From positions 3,121,721-3,185,720 of the forward strand of contig NW_025062479.1 in NCBI RefSeq assembly GCF_000002995.4: DNA of 64,000 nucleotides. The letters run 5' to 3'. A program made the position numbers and the translations under genes. The notes beneath the pieces were generated by a model. The model saw nothing but the letters and a program-made list of their open reading frames with translations. It searched no databases and was not told where the DNA came from. This stretch comes from Brugia malayi (taxonomy: Eukaryota; Nematoda; Chromadorea; Rhabditida; Onchocercidae). Below are positions 1 through 12,570 of this stretch, one piece after another (the stretch's first letter is position 1; every line of letters begins with the position of its first letter).

Positions 1-60
1 AAACTAATTTCAATAAAAATTGAAAAATGCTGAAGGAAAACAATAAAAAGAGACACATAC

Positions 61-708
61 CTCAGTGATCATAATGCCATACTGAGTACTATTAAGAGCA
101 AAAAGCTTCTTCCTGAGTATATCGAGTGCATTGTTTTTAGTGAGATTTGATGCAGATGTTTTCAATAAATCGTCAACAATTTCTTCAGCATTTAATGCCA
201 CCCTTTGGTAACGATCCTATAACACTGTTAATGTTTCTCGATACGGGAGCTGAACATAAAATATCACTATAAATCTATCATTTCCCATTAAATGTAACCA
301 AATAGTTCATGTATTGTGAAATGACAACAGTCATTTCAACACAAGGCGGTAATATTGATGAAGTCCAAAATGTATGATGAAGATAATGTCGCATGCTTAG
401 TGAAATTCAGAAAGTGGAATTATTACACTTTAATAACAACTGTTGGGTTTTAATCAAATGCTTAATCCCTGACAAAGTCATTATCATCAAAAAGAACTGT
501 CATAGGATAATGAATAAAAACTAAATGATTGCCTCGTTGCTCGTTCTGAAATTACTATAATAAAATGCTACAATTATTTGAAAAATTTGCATACAGTAGC
601 AGCGATTGAGGTGAAAATTTTTCGTCTCAGTTTATCAAATGTGCCTTCAGATTTAAAAGCGTCTACGACTTGGCGTACTTCGCTCTGCTCTACTTTCGTC
701 ACAAGCAT
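61..708 (-). CDS. BOD1/SHG1-family protein, N-terminal part (runs off left edge)
   Basis: Two exons on the minus strand, 708-595 and 216-61, joined in phase 0. Donors are GTATGC and GTATGT, and the acceptor is TTATAG. The protein starts at the ATG at 708; an in-frame TGA directly precedes it. Exon 1 carries VRQVVDAFKSEGTFDKLRRK, which resembles the conserved start of the BOD1/SHG1 domain (a hydrophobic run, then K-S-x-G-x-F-D-x-x-R-R). Exon 2 carries a Y-Q-x-V helix and a T-K-N-N-A-L-D-I-L-R stretch matching the next helices of that domain. Known family roles are chromosome biorientation through PP2A control (BOD1) and membership of COMPASS/SET1 histone methyltransferase complexes (Shg1, BOD1L). 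Which applies here cannot be told. The gene continues past base 1, so total length and any C-terminal extension are unknown. Family assignment is by pattern recognition. Confidence 0.7.
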
Positions 709-1756
709 TCACAGTCCTTCCTTACGCATCCTAGAAATTACTGTTATAAATGAAATAATTTGAGATAAACGATAACTTAATGCGTTACAGAGCTATATAA
801 ACATATAAGCTGAGTGTCAAAAAACAAAACACAATTCTGTCCCTTACACTCTTTTCGAGTCGCAAATGAATTACACCTTTGGTAAAATATTGAGCAGAAC
901 TACTTTAGGGAAAAAGGAAGCAAACTTGATCACTAAAAGCCATCCAAACATCCCGCCAGTTCCTTGCCGGTATAACCGAATAATTCGGATTGAAAATCCC
1001 GATAAAATATCAGGACTTTTAAAAGAAAAGTTTTATAGACTGAAAGATGTATAAAAAAACTAACTACACACACAACAACGGTCTATTTATAAAAAGTACA
1101 GAAATTACCTGTGATCGAAAAACAACTAGAGATTCAGAAACTGCTCCTCCAAATACGAAAATGAACTACCCGTCACCCAGTTAAAACCCAACACACAAAC
1201 CAGGCAGTGCATAAAGTGATCATAGCCATACTGTGTGCTACTCTGAGCGACTCGGTCTGTTTAACATTTGTATCGAAAAATCTTGTGTTGCATGAAAGGG
1301 GAGTAACGGTGATGTTGAATCTGTGCGATATTAGTTATAACATTTTGAGGATTGCATTAACATCTTGAAATGATAAGGACATAGCTATCTTATCACCTTC
1401 AAACATTTCATAATTCATAATTGATAATTGCACTTACGAGATGCAGTTATTATCTTTGTTCTTTTTTCACGATACTTCCGCACTGAACGTATTGCTCTTC
1501 CATGTAAATATACAAAACAATATTATGATTCTTATCGTTTTCCCTGATTCATTAAGATGACTTCTAATCACCTGAGCAATGTCAGAGAATTATGCTTGAT
1601 AAAGTTCACATTTTGCAGACTTAAATTACTTTAAATATGTAAAATAAACTGAAAGTTAAAAGATAATTGTGAAATTTGTGAAAAGCAAAATTTTAGAGAA
1701 AAAAATAAGGTTAAGAGTCGACCATTAGCATAACAATTAAAATTTTATGAGAAGTT

Positions 1757-1910
1757 AAAACTTATGAGAAGCAGATTTTAGAAATGGAGTGGAAAATTAA
1801 ATTAATGGTCCAATTATTAGTATGACATTTGCACAAACCTATGAGAAGCAAGATTTAAGGGGAAATACAGAGCAGAAAATTAAACCAATAATCTAATTAT
1901 TAGCATGACT
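1757..1910. repeat. Imperfect tandem repeat, two units of about 75 bp
   Basis: Unit 1 (about 1757-1825) and unit 2 (about 1836-1910) share TATGAGAAGCA near their start, a GCAGAAAATTAAA/GGAAAATTAAA core, and an end that reads CTAATTATTAG or CAATTATTAG followed by CATGAC or TATGAC. The copies are diverged, so the duplication is not recent. Confidence 0.5.
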
Positions 1911-4255
1911 TGCGTGCTGGCAAGTGAAATATTGAGTGCAAAGTCGGATTTTCCATGAGTGCCAAGCTAAATGATAAATACATTTCCTTTTCTTTTCATT
2001 CTAATTTAATAAAGACAGATTTTTCTCATAGCCAATCTTTGAAATAACTATGCAAATAGTTAATACTATTTGAAAATATTATTAGTGCTTTTTCCGTCCA
2101 TTACTGCATGTTTCATATCGTTTATAACAACTTTTTGTAGTTGCTACACTCTTATTGCTAATGAAAAAATTTTTCATCTCCAGTGATTTTCCCATTTAAA
2201 AATGATACAATGAAGGAATATAATTTATCTATTATTCTTGTCGGAAAATTTTGTTGATTGTTTGTAAGACAATCAAATTTCGTAAGAATTTCCATCTTCT
2301 TTATAATCTCACTAAATATGTCGTAAAATTAGCTTTGAATAAAATATTGATTCAGGCTGGAAATGGTCACGCAGCCAATTTACTGCAAATTTAGCAATAA
2401 TTAATAATAATATCAATATTATTATTACTATTATTATTATTGTTATCACTATTTCTTTAAAAGCAACACAGTAATTTGCTTTGGTTTGAAAATAATCATA
2501 ATTTACTTTGTATGCTATTATCACTAATCATTTCAAATGTCTTCGCTGCTAATTTATCATTTTATATATTAAACATTATTATTTACCTTGCATACATAGC
2601 TTTGATGGATAGCTTAAAAAAGAGTTCGGGAGAGTAAAAAAGACTTATAGTTACAAGTGACTGAAACCTTTCCTCTATTTCAGACTAATTTTCTACTAAC
2701 CGACACATCACTCTGTTTATGTTGTTGATAGACTTCCGTATTATACTTCGCTTATTATACTTGATAAATCTGGCGAAAAGAGACACTTTGATTGCATTCG
2801 CCCATTCTTATGATTCTAAACTGTCAAATTTTTGAATTCAGCATCCATCTTCTGCCAATTCATGCAGTTGTCATTTTTAAGGCTGAATATGCGATCAAGT
2901 TTTCAGTTTTATAAATTTGCATTTAAGGACTCAACGAAGAAAAATGTTGAGTAATAGTTTTAACTATTGAAGTAGACAGAACAAATTATGGAATTCTGCT
3001 AGAACTGTTTTGTTTAAGTTTAAAAAAAAATAGGTAAAAAGTTATCATATTATTGTATATTCTGTGTGATCTAATTCCTAGAATGTACTTTTATTTCACC
3101 AAAATACAATAATTTCAAAAGAGGTGATATGACGAGATTTAAAGAAGTCACAAATAACAATACTAATTTTACTTTTGCAGATAAGGTACAGATTATTTAT
3201 TGATTATGCATTTTTGAGAAAGCCATGATAAAATGAGCTTTGTGAATTTTATTCAGCAGTGATTTTGCCTTTTTTTCAAATCCAAAACTTTTACAACTGC
3301 TACTTTTATTTTTGTTTATTCAAACATATCGTAGTGTCTAATAGAGCATTTTAATGTCTTCTTCATAATAATAGGTTTTTCCGTGGTTGTTTGTGAAGTG
3401 TCATTTGCAGTCAAAATTTTCTGGAAACCTCTTTAATAATTCATTTTTCTTCTTCACACTCACTAATCGCTTTATAGATAACCACTGATGATGAAGCATT
3501 TATCTTCAAATGAAGAAGGAGGATTTGATCATCTTATGGGACGTTATTTTTATTCTTCGCACAATCTTCTGGATCTGACGTTTTTGTCTCATTTATTTTG
3601 TTTGACAGCTGCGAGACCTGATGAAACTCAGTATTCGATATCTCTTGTTTTCGGTTAATCTTAGCTGCTTTGTCTATGCAAATTATTAAATCATTCATAA
3701 AATTTATTTTAAAAAACAGTAACTGAGATCTTATGTAATGTTTCAGCTGATAATGATTGAAGAATTTGACACCTCTGATGAATTCAAATTTTGAAAGATG
3801 CTACTTCTTCGAATTTAAGTTTGTAATTGTTAAGAAAAAAAACACTAAATTCAAAAGGTTGTCTATTCTCAGTGGATATCAAGAATAAATAGACCTTTGA
3901 AATTTAAGAACATTTTGTTTTTCAACAGAAGCTAGAGTGTTTAACCTATTTAATTCCATAGACACCTTTCTAAAACTTTTTTCATTCATTTCAACGATTT
4001 GTCATCATTTTTTTATGCATTCAAGTTGTGTGGGTGTGTCTCCGGTCAGATATATTCATACAATCTAGAATTATTGAAATCTGACAGGTTTGGTTCCTTT
4101 AACTGTAACGGGTCAGTTTAATTTTTTGAATGCAATTCATTTAATCAGTGCAAGGTACAATAAAGGAATACAAATGAAGATTTGAGAAATTTTGATTATT
4201 TTAAAAGAATCACTAACAAGATTATTTACCTTGCATACTTGTTACCAAGTGTATT

Positions 4256-4798
4256 TTTTACAACTGCAAAGCATAAACGATGTTTTATTTTTAATTTTGA
4301 ACGTTTTCTTCCTTCATCTGAAAATCTTAATAAATAAGCTGAGTCGTCTCTTTTCTCTCTCCCTTTCCCTTTCTCCGCCTCACTTTATTGCACACAAAAT
4401 TTGAATTTATTGCTTCATGGTTCGGTTACATAAAAGAAACTATATATATTGAAAATCTGATAATCTCTAAACACACATATTTTTTCTAACACAGATAAAT
4501 TCTCAGAATGATAGTTTCTGAGGATAGCACAGATAATTTACTTCATTAATCGCTTTTTTAGGAAATTGTGTTTATCATATGAATAAATATTTCTAGCTCT
4601 AAGAAAATGTCATGATGTAAGCTGGTCATTGTTTTATAATAAAATTTCTTATAAATACTTCGAGTTTCTTCTTTCCTCCTCATCTTTCCTTTCTTATTTT
4701 TCTATCTTTTCTCTCAATTTTATCATGCATATCTTTTGCAACTTCAATGCATAAACGATGTTTCATTTTTAATTTTGAATGTTTCCTAAATCTGAAAA
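4256..4798. repeat. Diverged direct repeat, about 65 bp, copies 480 bp apart
   Basis: Copy 1 is 4256-4326 and copy 2 is 4734-4798. Both contain GCATAAACGATGTTT followed by ATTTTTAATTTTGAA and end near ATCTGAAAA. Each is preceded by a C/T-rich tract or lies near one. No coding potential was seen. Confidence 0.5.
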
Positions 4799-6118
4799 CG
4801 CGATAGACTACTATACATGTATGTCAAAGAAAATTGTATACCTAATTTTATAACATACTCAAATTTTTGCTAGATGAAAAATTTCATCCTCTTTAAATTT
4901 CATTTCTTTTGCATGGCAGAATTGTTAACTGAACCGTCGGACTTCAAAACTTTCTTAATAACCTTGACTTTCGTAGCCAGTTAAATTTCTACTCCAATTC
5001 ATTACATATGTGTTTTTATTTTGTAGCTGCTTTAATTTTCATGTGAAATCGATAATATAAACTATGAAAATAGCTGTGTAGATGGTTTAATAAATGTCAC
5101 TTTGCTTTTTTCCTTCCAAGCCATATTTTCATTTTTGGAAATTCAGCAAGTTTAATTAAATTTTCTTTATATATCAATCAAATGAACTAGTTGTCCGATT
5201 TTTGCTGACAATATAATCAGATTATCACTAGATTTTATGCTAGTGTCTGTAATTGAAAAATGCTTATCAATCCATCTAGCATCATTTCCTGATAATCAGT
5301 AAATGCATCGAATTTTTTGTATCTGTCTTTTTGCATTAAATGTAAATAAAAGTGTTATTTTTTTATGTGTATCATAATGACAATCAAAATTTTTAAATGA
5401 TATGAACATAATATCCAACCATGTGAATGTTGTTTTTTAGCTAAAGTAAAACTGCAAGAGTAATTTTAAGCTAGCAAAATAATAAATGATAGATTACATT
5501 GCTCTGGATAATTTATTGGTATAATTATTGTTGCTGCAAACCACTTTTCCTATTTCAATTTTCTTTCTAACCAAATCTTAAACACAATGGTTCCATGAAG
5601 ACTGAGGAAACTGAACTGATCTTATTTGTGACTATATTTCGAAAAGTTTTAAATTACTGTTGCGGATTAATGAATATGAAAAAAAAAGGAAGAGTTTTTT
5701 CCTCTTCGAACTCATACATTATTAGTTTAGCCACACCTGATAAAAAGTTCATTTCATTGAAAACATTCAACTTTTTTTTAATCCTAACTGAATTATATTT
5801 TATACTTGTCTAACTGAATTAGAATTATCATATCATTTCTTAATTTGCTATCCATATCTCTACAGTTCATTCATTCATTGTAAATGCAAATTTTAATTTG
5901 GCTTAACCATATTTTTCGATTAGGATGACTTGATCACCTATGAAAAATGATTCATTTATAATCATCAAAAAAAAAGTTTTTATTTTGGAGTAATATATCT
6001 GTGAGCTATCGTAAAATACTATCGTGAAACACTATGTTTGTATTTACATTTTAACAAATAATATTTGCAGTAGGATTTTGATAATAAAAAATCTGAAGCC
6101 GTAAAGATTTACATTAAT

Positions 6119-9100
6119 ATGGCAGCAGCGCTTGCAGAATTAATTAATAAGTACCGGCATAACCGGAAAATGCTATTATTCATTGTATACATTGCTTTGT
6201 TTTTGGATAATATGCTTCTGACTACCGTTGGTATGTTTCTATCATTCCAAGTAACAATAGAACATTTAATAAATTATCGAAAATTTAAGTATTAGTTTAA
6301 AACAAGCATACGGATTTTATTAATAATTTATCTGTTTTATTGATATTCTGTTCAGAGAAAATTTTTTATGGTTAATTTATATGATTTCATAATTTTTTTT
6401 TCCCTTTTTTTTTTGCAGTACCAATTATGCCGGAATATCTTTTACGACTATCACATCCAAATTCAACAGATTTACTGCTTTATGATAAATTACCGGTAGT
6501 AACACATTCACGAGGCAGACGTACTGCTTTTATGCAAAATGAAAAGGAAACAAGAAATGAAGAAACATTCATTTGGGACGATGCTTGGGAAACTCCAATG
6601 GATGTAGATGCTGCAACAGAATGGCGAAAAAGTCCATTGAATCCATTTAGTAAAAGCAAAAATTCGAGGAAAAAACCATTTAGAAAAGGTTCGATGATTG
6701 GAAAAGCATTTGGGAAGAGTTTAAAAATTTATGATATAATTTTTAATTTTTGCTTAATTAAGATTGAAATTTGACAAAAGATTTAAATTTTATAATAACA
6801 CATAAATTTCCTCTGCTAGGTAAAACAACTGGAACAGGTATGCGAATCAAAACAACAACAGAAACATCCACTAGAAATGAAAATACAGAAATGAATCAAA
6901 GAGTTATGCCAAATGCTGCAGAAGAAATACGACGACATGATACTTTAGCTGAAGAAAATGTTTACGTAGGATTAATGTTTGGATCAAAAGCACTTGTACA
7001 ACTATTAACAAATCCATGGATTGGTCCCCTTACAAATAAGTTAGTTTTTAGGAAATATTTCTTGATAACATTCAAGAATTAATTATGTTAACTTTCTTAT
7101 TAGTAGTAACATAAAAATATTTATTTAAAAAGATAGCAAAAGAAAATGCAGCTATAACTTATTTATACATAATTTCTAAAAAAAAAAGAAAAAAAGAATC
7201 TTTCTAAATTTCCCTCAATTTTTTCATTCATTGCTTGTATAAATTACAGAATTGGTTACACGGTACCAATGTTTGCTGGTTTTTGTGTTATGTTTTTATC
7301 AACCTTAATGTTTACATTTGGTACATCATTTGCTGTACTTTGGCTTGCTCGAGCTCTACAAGGTGTTGGATCAGCATGTACAAGCACTTCAGGTTTGCTA
7401 AAGTTATGTTCGACATGACCGGAAGAAAGTCTACTCAAGAGTTAATGAATTTCTGGTTTCGTCATATGGACACTTCTCATCCTAAATATCTAATTTGATT
7501 TAAAAGGTATGGGAATGCTTGCACAAGCTTATCCGGACGATGAAGAACGCGGTAGTGTCATGGGTATAGCACTGGGCGGTCTAGCACTTGGCTTACTTGT
7601 TGGACCACCGTATGGGGGAGTATTATACCAGTGGTCAGGCAAAGAGTTGCCTTTCTTACTTCTTGCACTATTAGCTCTATTTGATGGCTGTAAGTTTTAT
7701 TTGTTAGAAAAACAAAATAAACATTTTAAACGAATAATTACAAAAAAAAAAAAAAAAAAAAAAAACATTGCTGTTTAATGATTTAGTTACAATAAACAAG
7801 TTTTAAGAAATAATTTTGAAAATTTATGGATTTTTTAAGATAATAGAATAAGCTCAAAACTTCTCTATTTGATTAATTAAACTTCTAAGGGTCAAATATC
7901 TTAAAATGTTAAGAGTTAAAACGATACTGTTGTAGCTCTGCAGTTTTTGGTGCTTCAACCACATATGGATCGTTGTGAACCGGAAGGAACTGGCTTAAAA
8001 GAACTTGCAACTGATCCATATATTATTGTTGCTGCTGGTTACTATTTTTTTTTTATTTGGTCCTATTCTCAGCAAATATTGTTGAATTTTTTCTGAGCAA
8101 TTTAGAGAGAGAATAAATGATTGCTAATTTGTTTCAAATAATCTCATTTTCAAATGCAATATATTTTAATATGCCAATTTTTTTCTTTTTTTTTCTCTCT
8201 GACATTTTGCAACTTTTTAATAATTTTCAGGATCAATAACAATTGGGAATCTTGGGATAGCAATGCTGGAACCATCGCTACCATTATGGATGATGGAATC
8301 CTGGCAGGCCAGTTCATTTGAACGTGGTATCGCTTTTCTTCCCGCTAGTATGTCATATCTTATTGGTACGAATATATTTGGACCATTGGCACATAAAATT
8401 GGACGGTTTGTTTTTATTTTGAAATAATTGATAATATTTGAGTTCTTCTTTTACTTAAATATGCGTTATTTAAAATTTTAAAATTCCAAAAAAAAAAAAA
8501 ATAGACGTACCAAAAATTTTTAATTTCCAGTTGGCTAAGCAGTTTTCTGGGTCTCATGATAATCGGTATTTGCCTAATCGCTGTAAGTTGTTTGACCATA
8601 TTATTCATAAGAACTTTTTCAGTTTTATTTTTTTAAAAAAAAGTAATTGTTGAAGAATGTTTCTGCAATAATATCGAGGCAAAAAAAAATGGGAAGAGTA
8701 GAGAAAAAATGTGGAGATACTATGCAGAACTATCACGCATGATATTCTCGTGCTGTAACTTTACAATTATTACCAGACACACTATTTTCGTATGTAAATT
8801 ATGATTTTCAATTGATGGTTGCAATGATTTTAGATTCCAACAGCTCAAGGGGTTGGTGGATTAATGGTACCAAATTTCTTCATGGGCTTCTCGATTGGTA
8901 AGATAAATTAGGTACATCTGGTAAAGCATACATCTTGTGTTAAATAATATAAGGTATTCAAAAATCACAAAAATGGAGGGTGTGCATTCAAGGTATGATT
9001 GATGCGTCAATGTTTCCACTGATGGGTCATCTGGTGGATATACGTCACGTTGGTGTTTACGGATCAATATATGCAATTGCAGATGCAGCATTTTGCTTTG

Positions 9101-9955
9101 CTTTTGCTTTGGGCCCTTTTTTTTCTGGTCCTCTGGTCCGTTCTGTCGGTTTTGCTTCGTGAGTTTCTTAAACAGCTCTTACAATTGTCGCTATTAGCTG
9201 CAGGCAAATTCAAACAACAACTTAGAATAATGAGAAGACGAATATTAATTTTAAGAATATTAAGAAAAATATTTGAAAATATTTATTAAATACAAATAAA
9301 TTTGTGAAGCATTTTGTTCTTATAGTACACAATATATTTACGATTAAACATTTCACCAAATTTTATTCATTCCGCTGAAGTGTTATTTCAAATTTGATTG
9401 ATCAAAGAAATATTTATTACAGAACTTAAAATAATTTTCAGAATGCTTCGTATAATTGCGGTGATTAACTTTTTGTATGCTCCTCTGATGTTCTTTTTAC
9501 GCAATCCACCAGCAACAAGCAAAATCGATGATGTATGCATATTATTTTCATTTTTGAATTTTATTTTTTGTTATAAATGATTTACTTGAAACCGTGCATC
9601 CACTCTTGATTCATTTCTTAGAATCATAGCAATTTGCCGATGTTCCCATTTTCTTCATTTATTTTTAGTTAATAATAGCTCCATCATTCCCAGAGATGAT
9701 AAATTCACTGAAATTTTTGAAATTAATAAAAATATTGAAATTGAGATGCATCAGGAAATTCTGACAAACTCTATTTATTGATATATAAATTTGTCTAAAC
9801 TGAAAGAAATGTTTTCTTTTAATAAAATGACATTTCAGATCATAATAAAGCAAGCAAAAACAACAAAATCCACAAATAACGTATATGAACAGAATATTGG
9901 CACTCCTAATTTAGCACATCCTGAAATACGAATGTTCGAAGGATATCATTACTGA
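6119..9955 (+). CDS. cat-1: Vesicular monoamine transporter (CAT-1/VMAT, SLC18 family)
   Basis: Twelve exons: 6119-6230, 6419-6688 (or to 6718), 6820-7039, 7250-7392, 7507-7689, 7936-8037, 8231-8405, 8531-8582, 8834-8897, 8993-9158, 9442-9532, 9839-9955. Phases agree throughout and give about 564 residues. SLC18 proteins load serotonin, dopamine and other amines into synaptic vesicles in exchange for protons. Residues 18-38 form membrane segment 1, with the family motif [10 protein letters not shown] then PIMPEYL. A large Thr/Lys/Arg-rich luminal loop follows. The segment [16 protein letters not shown] in exon 5 is the SLC18 loop and helix signature. Exons 6-7 give LQP, then [11 protein letters not shown] and [13 protein letters not shown]. 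Exon 10 has [20 protein letters not shown], very close to VMAT. The protein ends EGYHY. It resembles VMAT more than the acetylcholine transporter UNC-17. The exon 2 donor is uncertain (GTTCGA or GTTTAA). Confidence 0.95.
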
Positions 9956-10623
9956 TTTCTACTGTTAACATACAACTATCAAATTTTGTGATAAAGATTT
10001 CTTGTAATTATAACTACTAGATTTCTGATAAAATTAATTCATACCATGTTAATTTTTAATATATATCGAAATTCTTCAAAAGAAAAAAGTTCTCTAAAAC
10101 ATTTGAAGAAATGGAAATTTCGTTTGCTTGAGAAATTTGCAATGGAAGAAAATAATAGTGCACATAGTGTTTCTTCATTAATGCTTGAAAAAGTGAAAAC
10201 CGGAATTTCATAAGCTTAATGCGGATTCCGACGAAATTATTAGTTGTTAGGTTAAAAAAAATCATGATTTTAACTGGATTTCTTATGAATCCCCAGGTGG
10301 AAATTTATGAACCGAACTGAAATTGGTGGTTCTGGAGAACAGTTTTCAAACGAATATCGAAGCTTACTTAAATTCAAATGAGTAATCGAACATGTAAAGC
10401 TATACTCCTCACATAGACTGAAAGTTTGGTAATCTTCGGATGTAAATTTATCTGCTCGTTTCCAAAGGAAAAAGAAGCATTAAAAGAGGAATAGGAGGAA
10501 AGGTGATATTGACAAGGATGTGGAGGGAAATTTTCAAAAACTTAAAGTACCAGTTTAGGTTATCCAGTTTCACTCCTCTGTTTGATTCATTCCAATAATA
10601 AGCTTTCATTATCGGCAAAAACG
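9956..10623. other. Gap with two short plus-strand open segments
   Basis: Two short open segments have protein-like composition. One is an ATG frame at 10046-10213 (55 codons, Lys/Ser/Leu-rich). The other is a segment after CCCCAG at 10297-10380, reading WKFMNRTEIGGSGEQF and ending in TGA. I could not join them with canonical sites in a consistent phase, and a frame change near 10200 would be needed. They may be exons of an unrecognised gene or a decayed one. Nothing else was recognised. Confidence 0.25.
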
Positions 10624-11569
10624 ATGAGGAACTATCGCACTGATATAAGAAATCATTTTAGGCAATTTGTGATCATTCTTCTCACTTTTGCATCAGTTCT
10701 TCCTTTGCTGTTATTATTCACAGAATACCATGTAAGTTATTAACAACGTCAACTTCATTAATAGCTTTCATAACTCGGTAATTTAACTAAATGGTAGCAT
10801 TCCAAACTTTTTTAGAAAAATTTGGTATTCACCAACTGTATAGTTGTACCACATCAAGAAAGCCAATTATACAGAATATTCGGGTAAATCCAATGTCCTG
10901 ATAATCTTCGCAAATTAAAGTTTAGCTTCCTCATTGAATAATTTAATGAAAAGATCAAAGAATGGTTTGCTTGTCTCATTCGTATGATAACTTTTTGCAC
11001 TTCCAATTGCATCATTTTCATATTCGGAGAGGTCAAAATCAGTAATATAGCCTTAGATCATTTCTGAGATTAGTAAATTAGTGGATGGAACTAATGTTAT
11101 ATTTATGACCTTTCGCTTTACGACTGACTTTAGCTTAATCCTAGTGTTATTATAAAAAACAAAGAGATACCTCTCTGCTCTACAGAATATCTTTTGAAGC
11201 CAATAATGAAACTTCAGGTATCTTAACGTGATTGTTTACAACAAAACACGGAACTTTGTTGGACAAACAATTGAAATTACCATTTCGGCAATGGATACCA
11301 TTAAAACACTGAAAGAGAAAATAATGGAAAAGACGGACATCCCAGTTGGAGTACAAGATATTACATTCGGAGGTACCACATACAACCTACGAATTTTTGG
11401 ACAACTTTGCCTAATTCAATTACAGAAGTGAGTGAATGCTTCATAAAATACATTTACAGTCCAAAGTTTGGACGATGCAACAACAATCAAATACTACCAT
11501 ATCGAAGATGGATACACAGTATATTGTACACCAACTTATGTTGAAATACCACAACAGCCATCGCTTTAA
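10624..11569 (+). CDS. Candidate membrane-anchored ubiquitin-like domain protein
   Basis: Four exons, 10624-10731, 10816-10883, 11218-11372 and 11460-11569, join with GT-AG sites and matching phases to 146 codons. Exon 1 begins MRNYRTDIRNHFRQ, followed by about 18 hydrophobic residues, which looks like a type II signal anchor. Exons 3-4 encode a ubiquitin-like fold. The strand-turn-strand IVYNKTRNFVGQTIEITI parallels ubiquitin residues 3-17. DTIKTLKEKIMEKTDIP aligns with the ubiquitin helix DTIENVKAKIQDKEGIP, and SLDDATTIKYYHIEDGYTV aligns with QLEDGRTLSDYNIQKESTL. The C-terminus is PSL rather than Gly-Gly, so conjugation is unlikely. Exons 3-4 are well supported by homology. Exons 1-2 rest on phase and splice sites only and could belong to something else. 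Function is unknown. Confidence 0.55.
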
Positions 11570-12570
11570 TAACGTTTACCAGTTGTATTTCCACTTTTTA
11601 TGCTAAACGGATAAACACATTGCCTTTTCTTCGATATTACTACAAAACATAAAAACCCACTGATGATTGACAGGGTATATTAAAATACAACCAATACAAT
11701 GAAAATCCCAGAAAAGAAACACATACTGATGGTTTACAGACACAATGAACACTATACAATGAGACAATCTTAGAAATTGATAACAATCAATCACTCGATC
11801 AAAGAGTAACAATTCGTTTCTATGTGTCTCGTTTAATACATCCGCAAGCGTTATGAAATGTCGACCAAATTTTCAGTAATGCAATTTTCAGCAACAATAC
11901 AGCTGTGACTCACTGACAAAAATTTGAAAGTTGCGACCAATTTGAATCAGGAAGAAGTAACCTTCTTGACAAGTTCCGGAGTCTAAAAGGTTATCGTCAT
12001 AATTTTAAAATTACCTAGAAACGGCAATGACATAGAAAAACAGTGCTGAACATAAAAACACCTCATATTTAAAAGTGTAGTATAAACATAATCATCGACC
12101 TTCTACTAGCATATACAGAAGAAACATGCCGAGGGATGACTGAACAAATGACATACAAACTTGGGTAGTCCCAACGACATTCAGTGATAATAGTGACACA
12201 ATGACTGGTTTGTCTGTGAAGTTTTGGAGGCAAATAGGGCTGTAGTGACCACGCTACTGATGTAAACAAGTAACCAAGCCGCTGATGTCAACAACTGGCC
12301 AAGCTGAGGTAATTTGCAGTGGAGAAAAAGATATAACACAATTACCAAAAACAAAAAAAAGAGCAAGAACGCTCAACAATGACTGCTTTACACAAGTTGT
12401 TACAATCATCATGTTTATAACTTCGCATACAATTGATAACGCTTAATGAAATTTAAATACACATGAAGTATAAAAATGGAACTAATAGTATAATGAAGTG
12501 CAATAAAAATAGAACTAAGAATATACTGAAGTATAATGAACAAAAATCACTGAATTATAATGCAGTAATA
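11570..12570. other. Intergenic, convergent 3' ends
   Basis: About 1 kb lies between the plus-strand ubiquitin-like candidate and the 3' end of the minus-strand WDR26 gene. Short imperfect duplications are visible, for example ACTGATGTAAACAAGTAACC followed by GCTGATGTCAACAACTGGCC near 12255-12302. No gene was recognised. Confidence 0.5.

Larger units (their letters stand above)
709..6118. other. Intergenic stretch between BOD1-like gene and cat-1
   Basis: About 5.4 kb of AT-rich DNA separates the two divergently transcribed genes, so it must hold both promoters. I see no gene with family resemblance. An open frame of 62 codons at 866-1054 (+) and one of 72 codons at 5595-5813 (+) begin with ATG, but neither has recognisable domains. 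They are left as unsupported. The stretch contains imperfect tandem copies near 1757-1910, a diverged direct repeat (4256-4326 and 4734-4798) and an AT/ATT-rich patch near 2395-2450. An acceptor-like TTTGCAG ends at 6070, 49 nt before the cat-1 start, and may be a 5' UTR or spliced-leader acceptor. Confidence 0.5.

Noticed and set aside
217..286. In-frame extension MGNDRFIVIFYVQLPY upstream of the BOD1-like exon, separated from it by one TAG (looked like a readthrough stop).
   Set aside because: TTATAG is the splice acceptor of that exon, and the upstream exon at 708-595 joins in phase 0, so this is intron.
578..763. 61-codon plus-strand frame.
   Set aside because: It is antisense to the BOD1-like first exon, which has family resemblance.
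7235..7498. 87-codon plus-strand frame inside the transporter.
   Set aside because: It is an out-of-frame reading of VMAT exon 4 and its intron.
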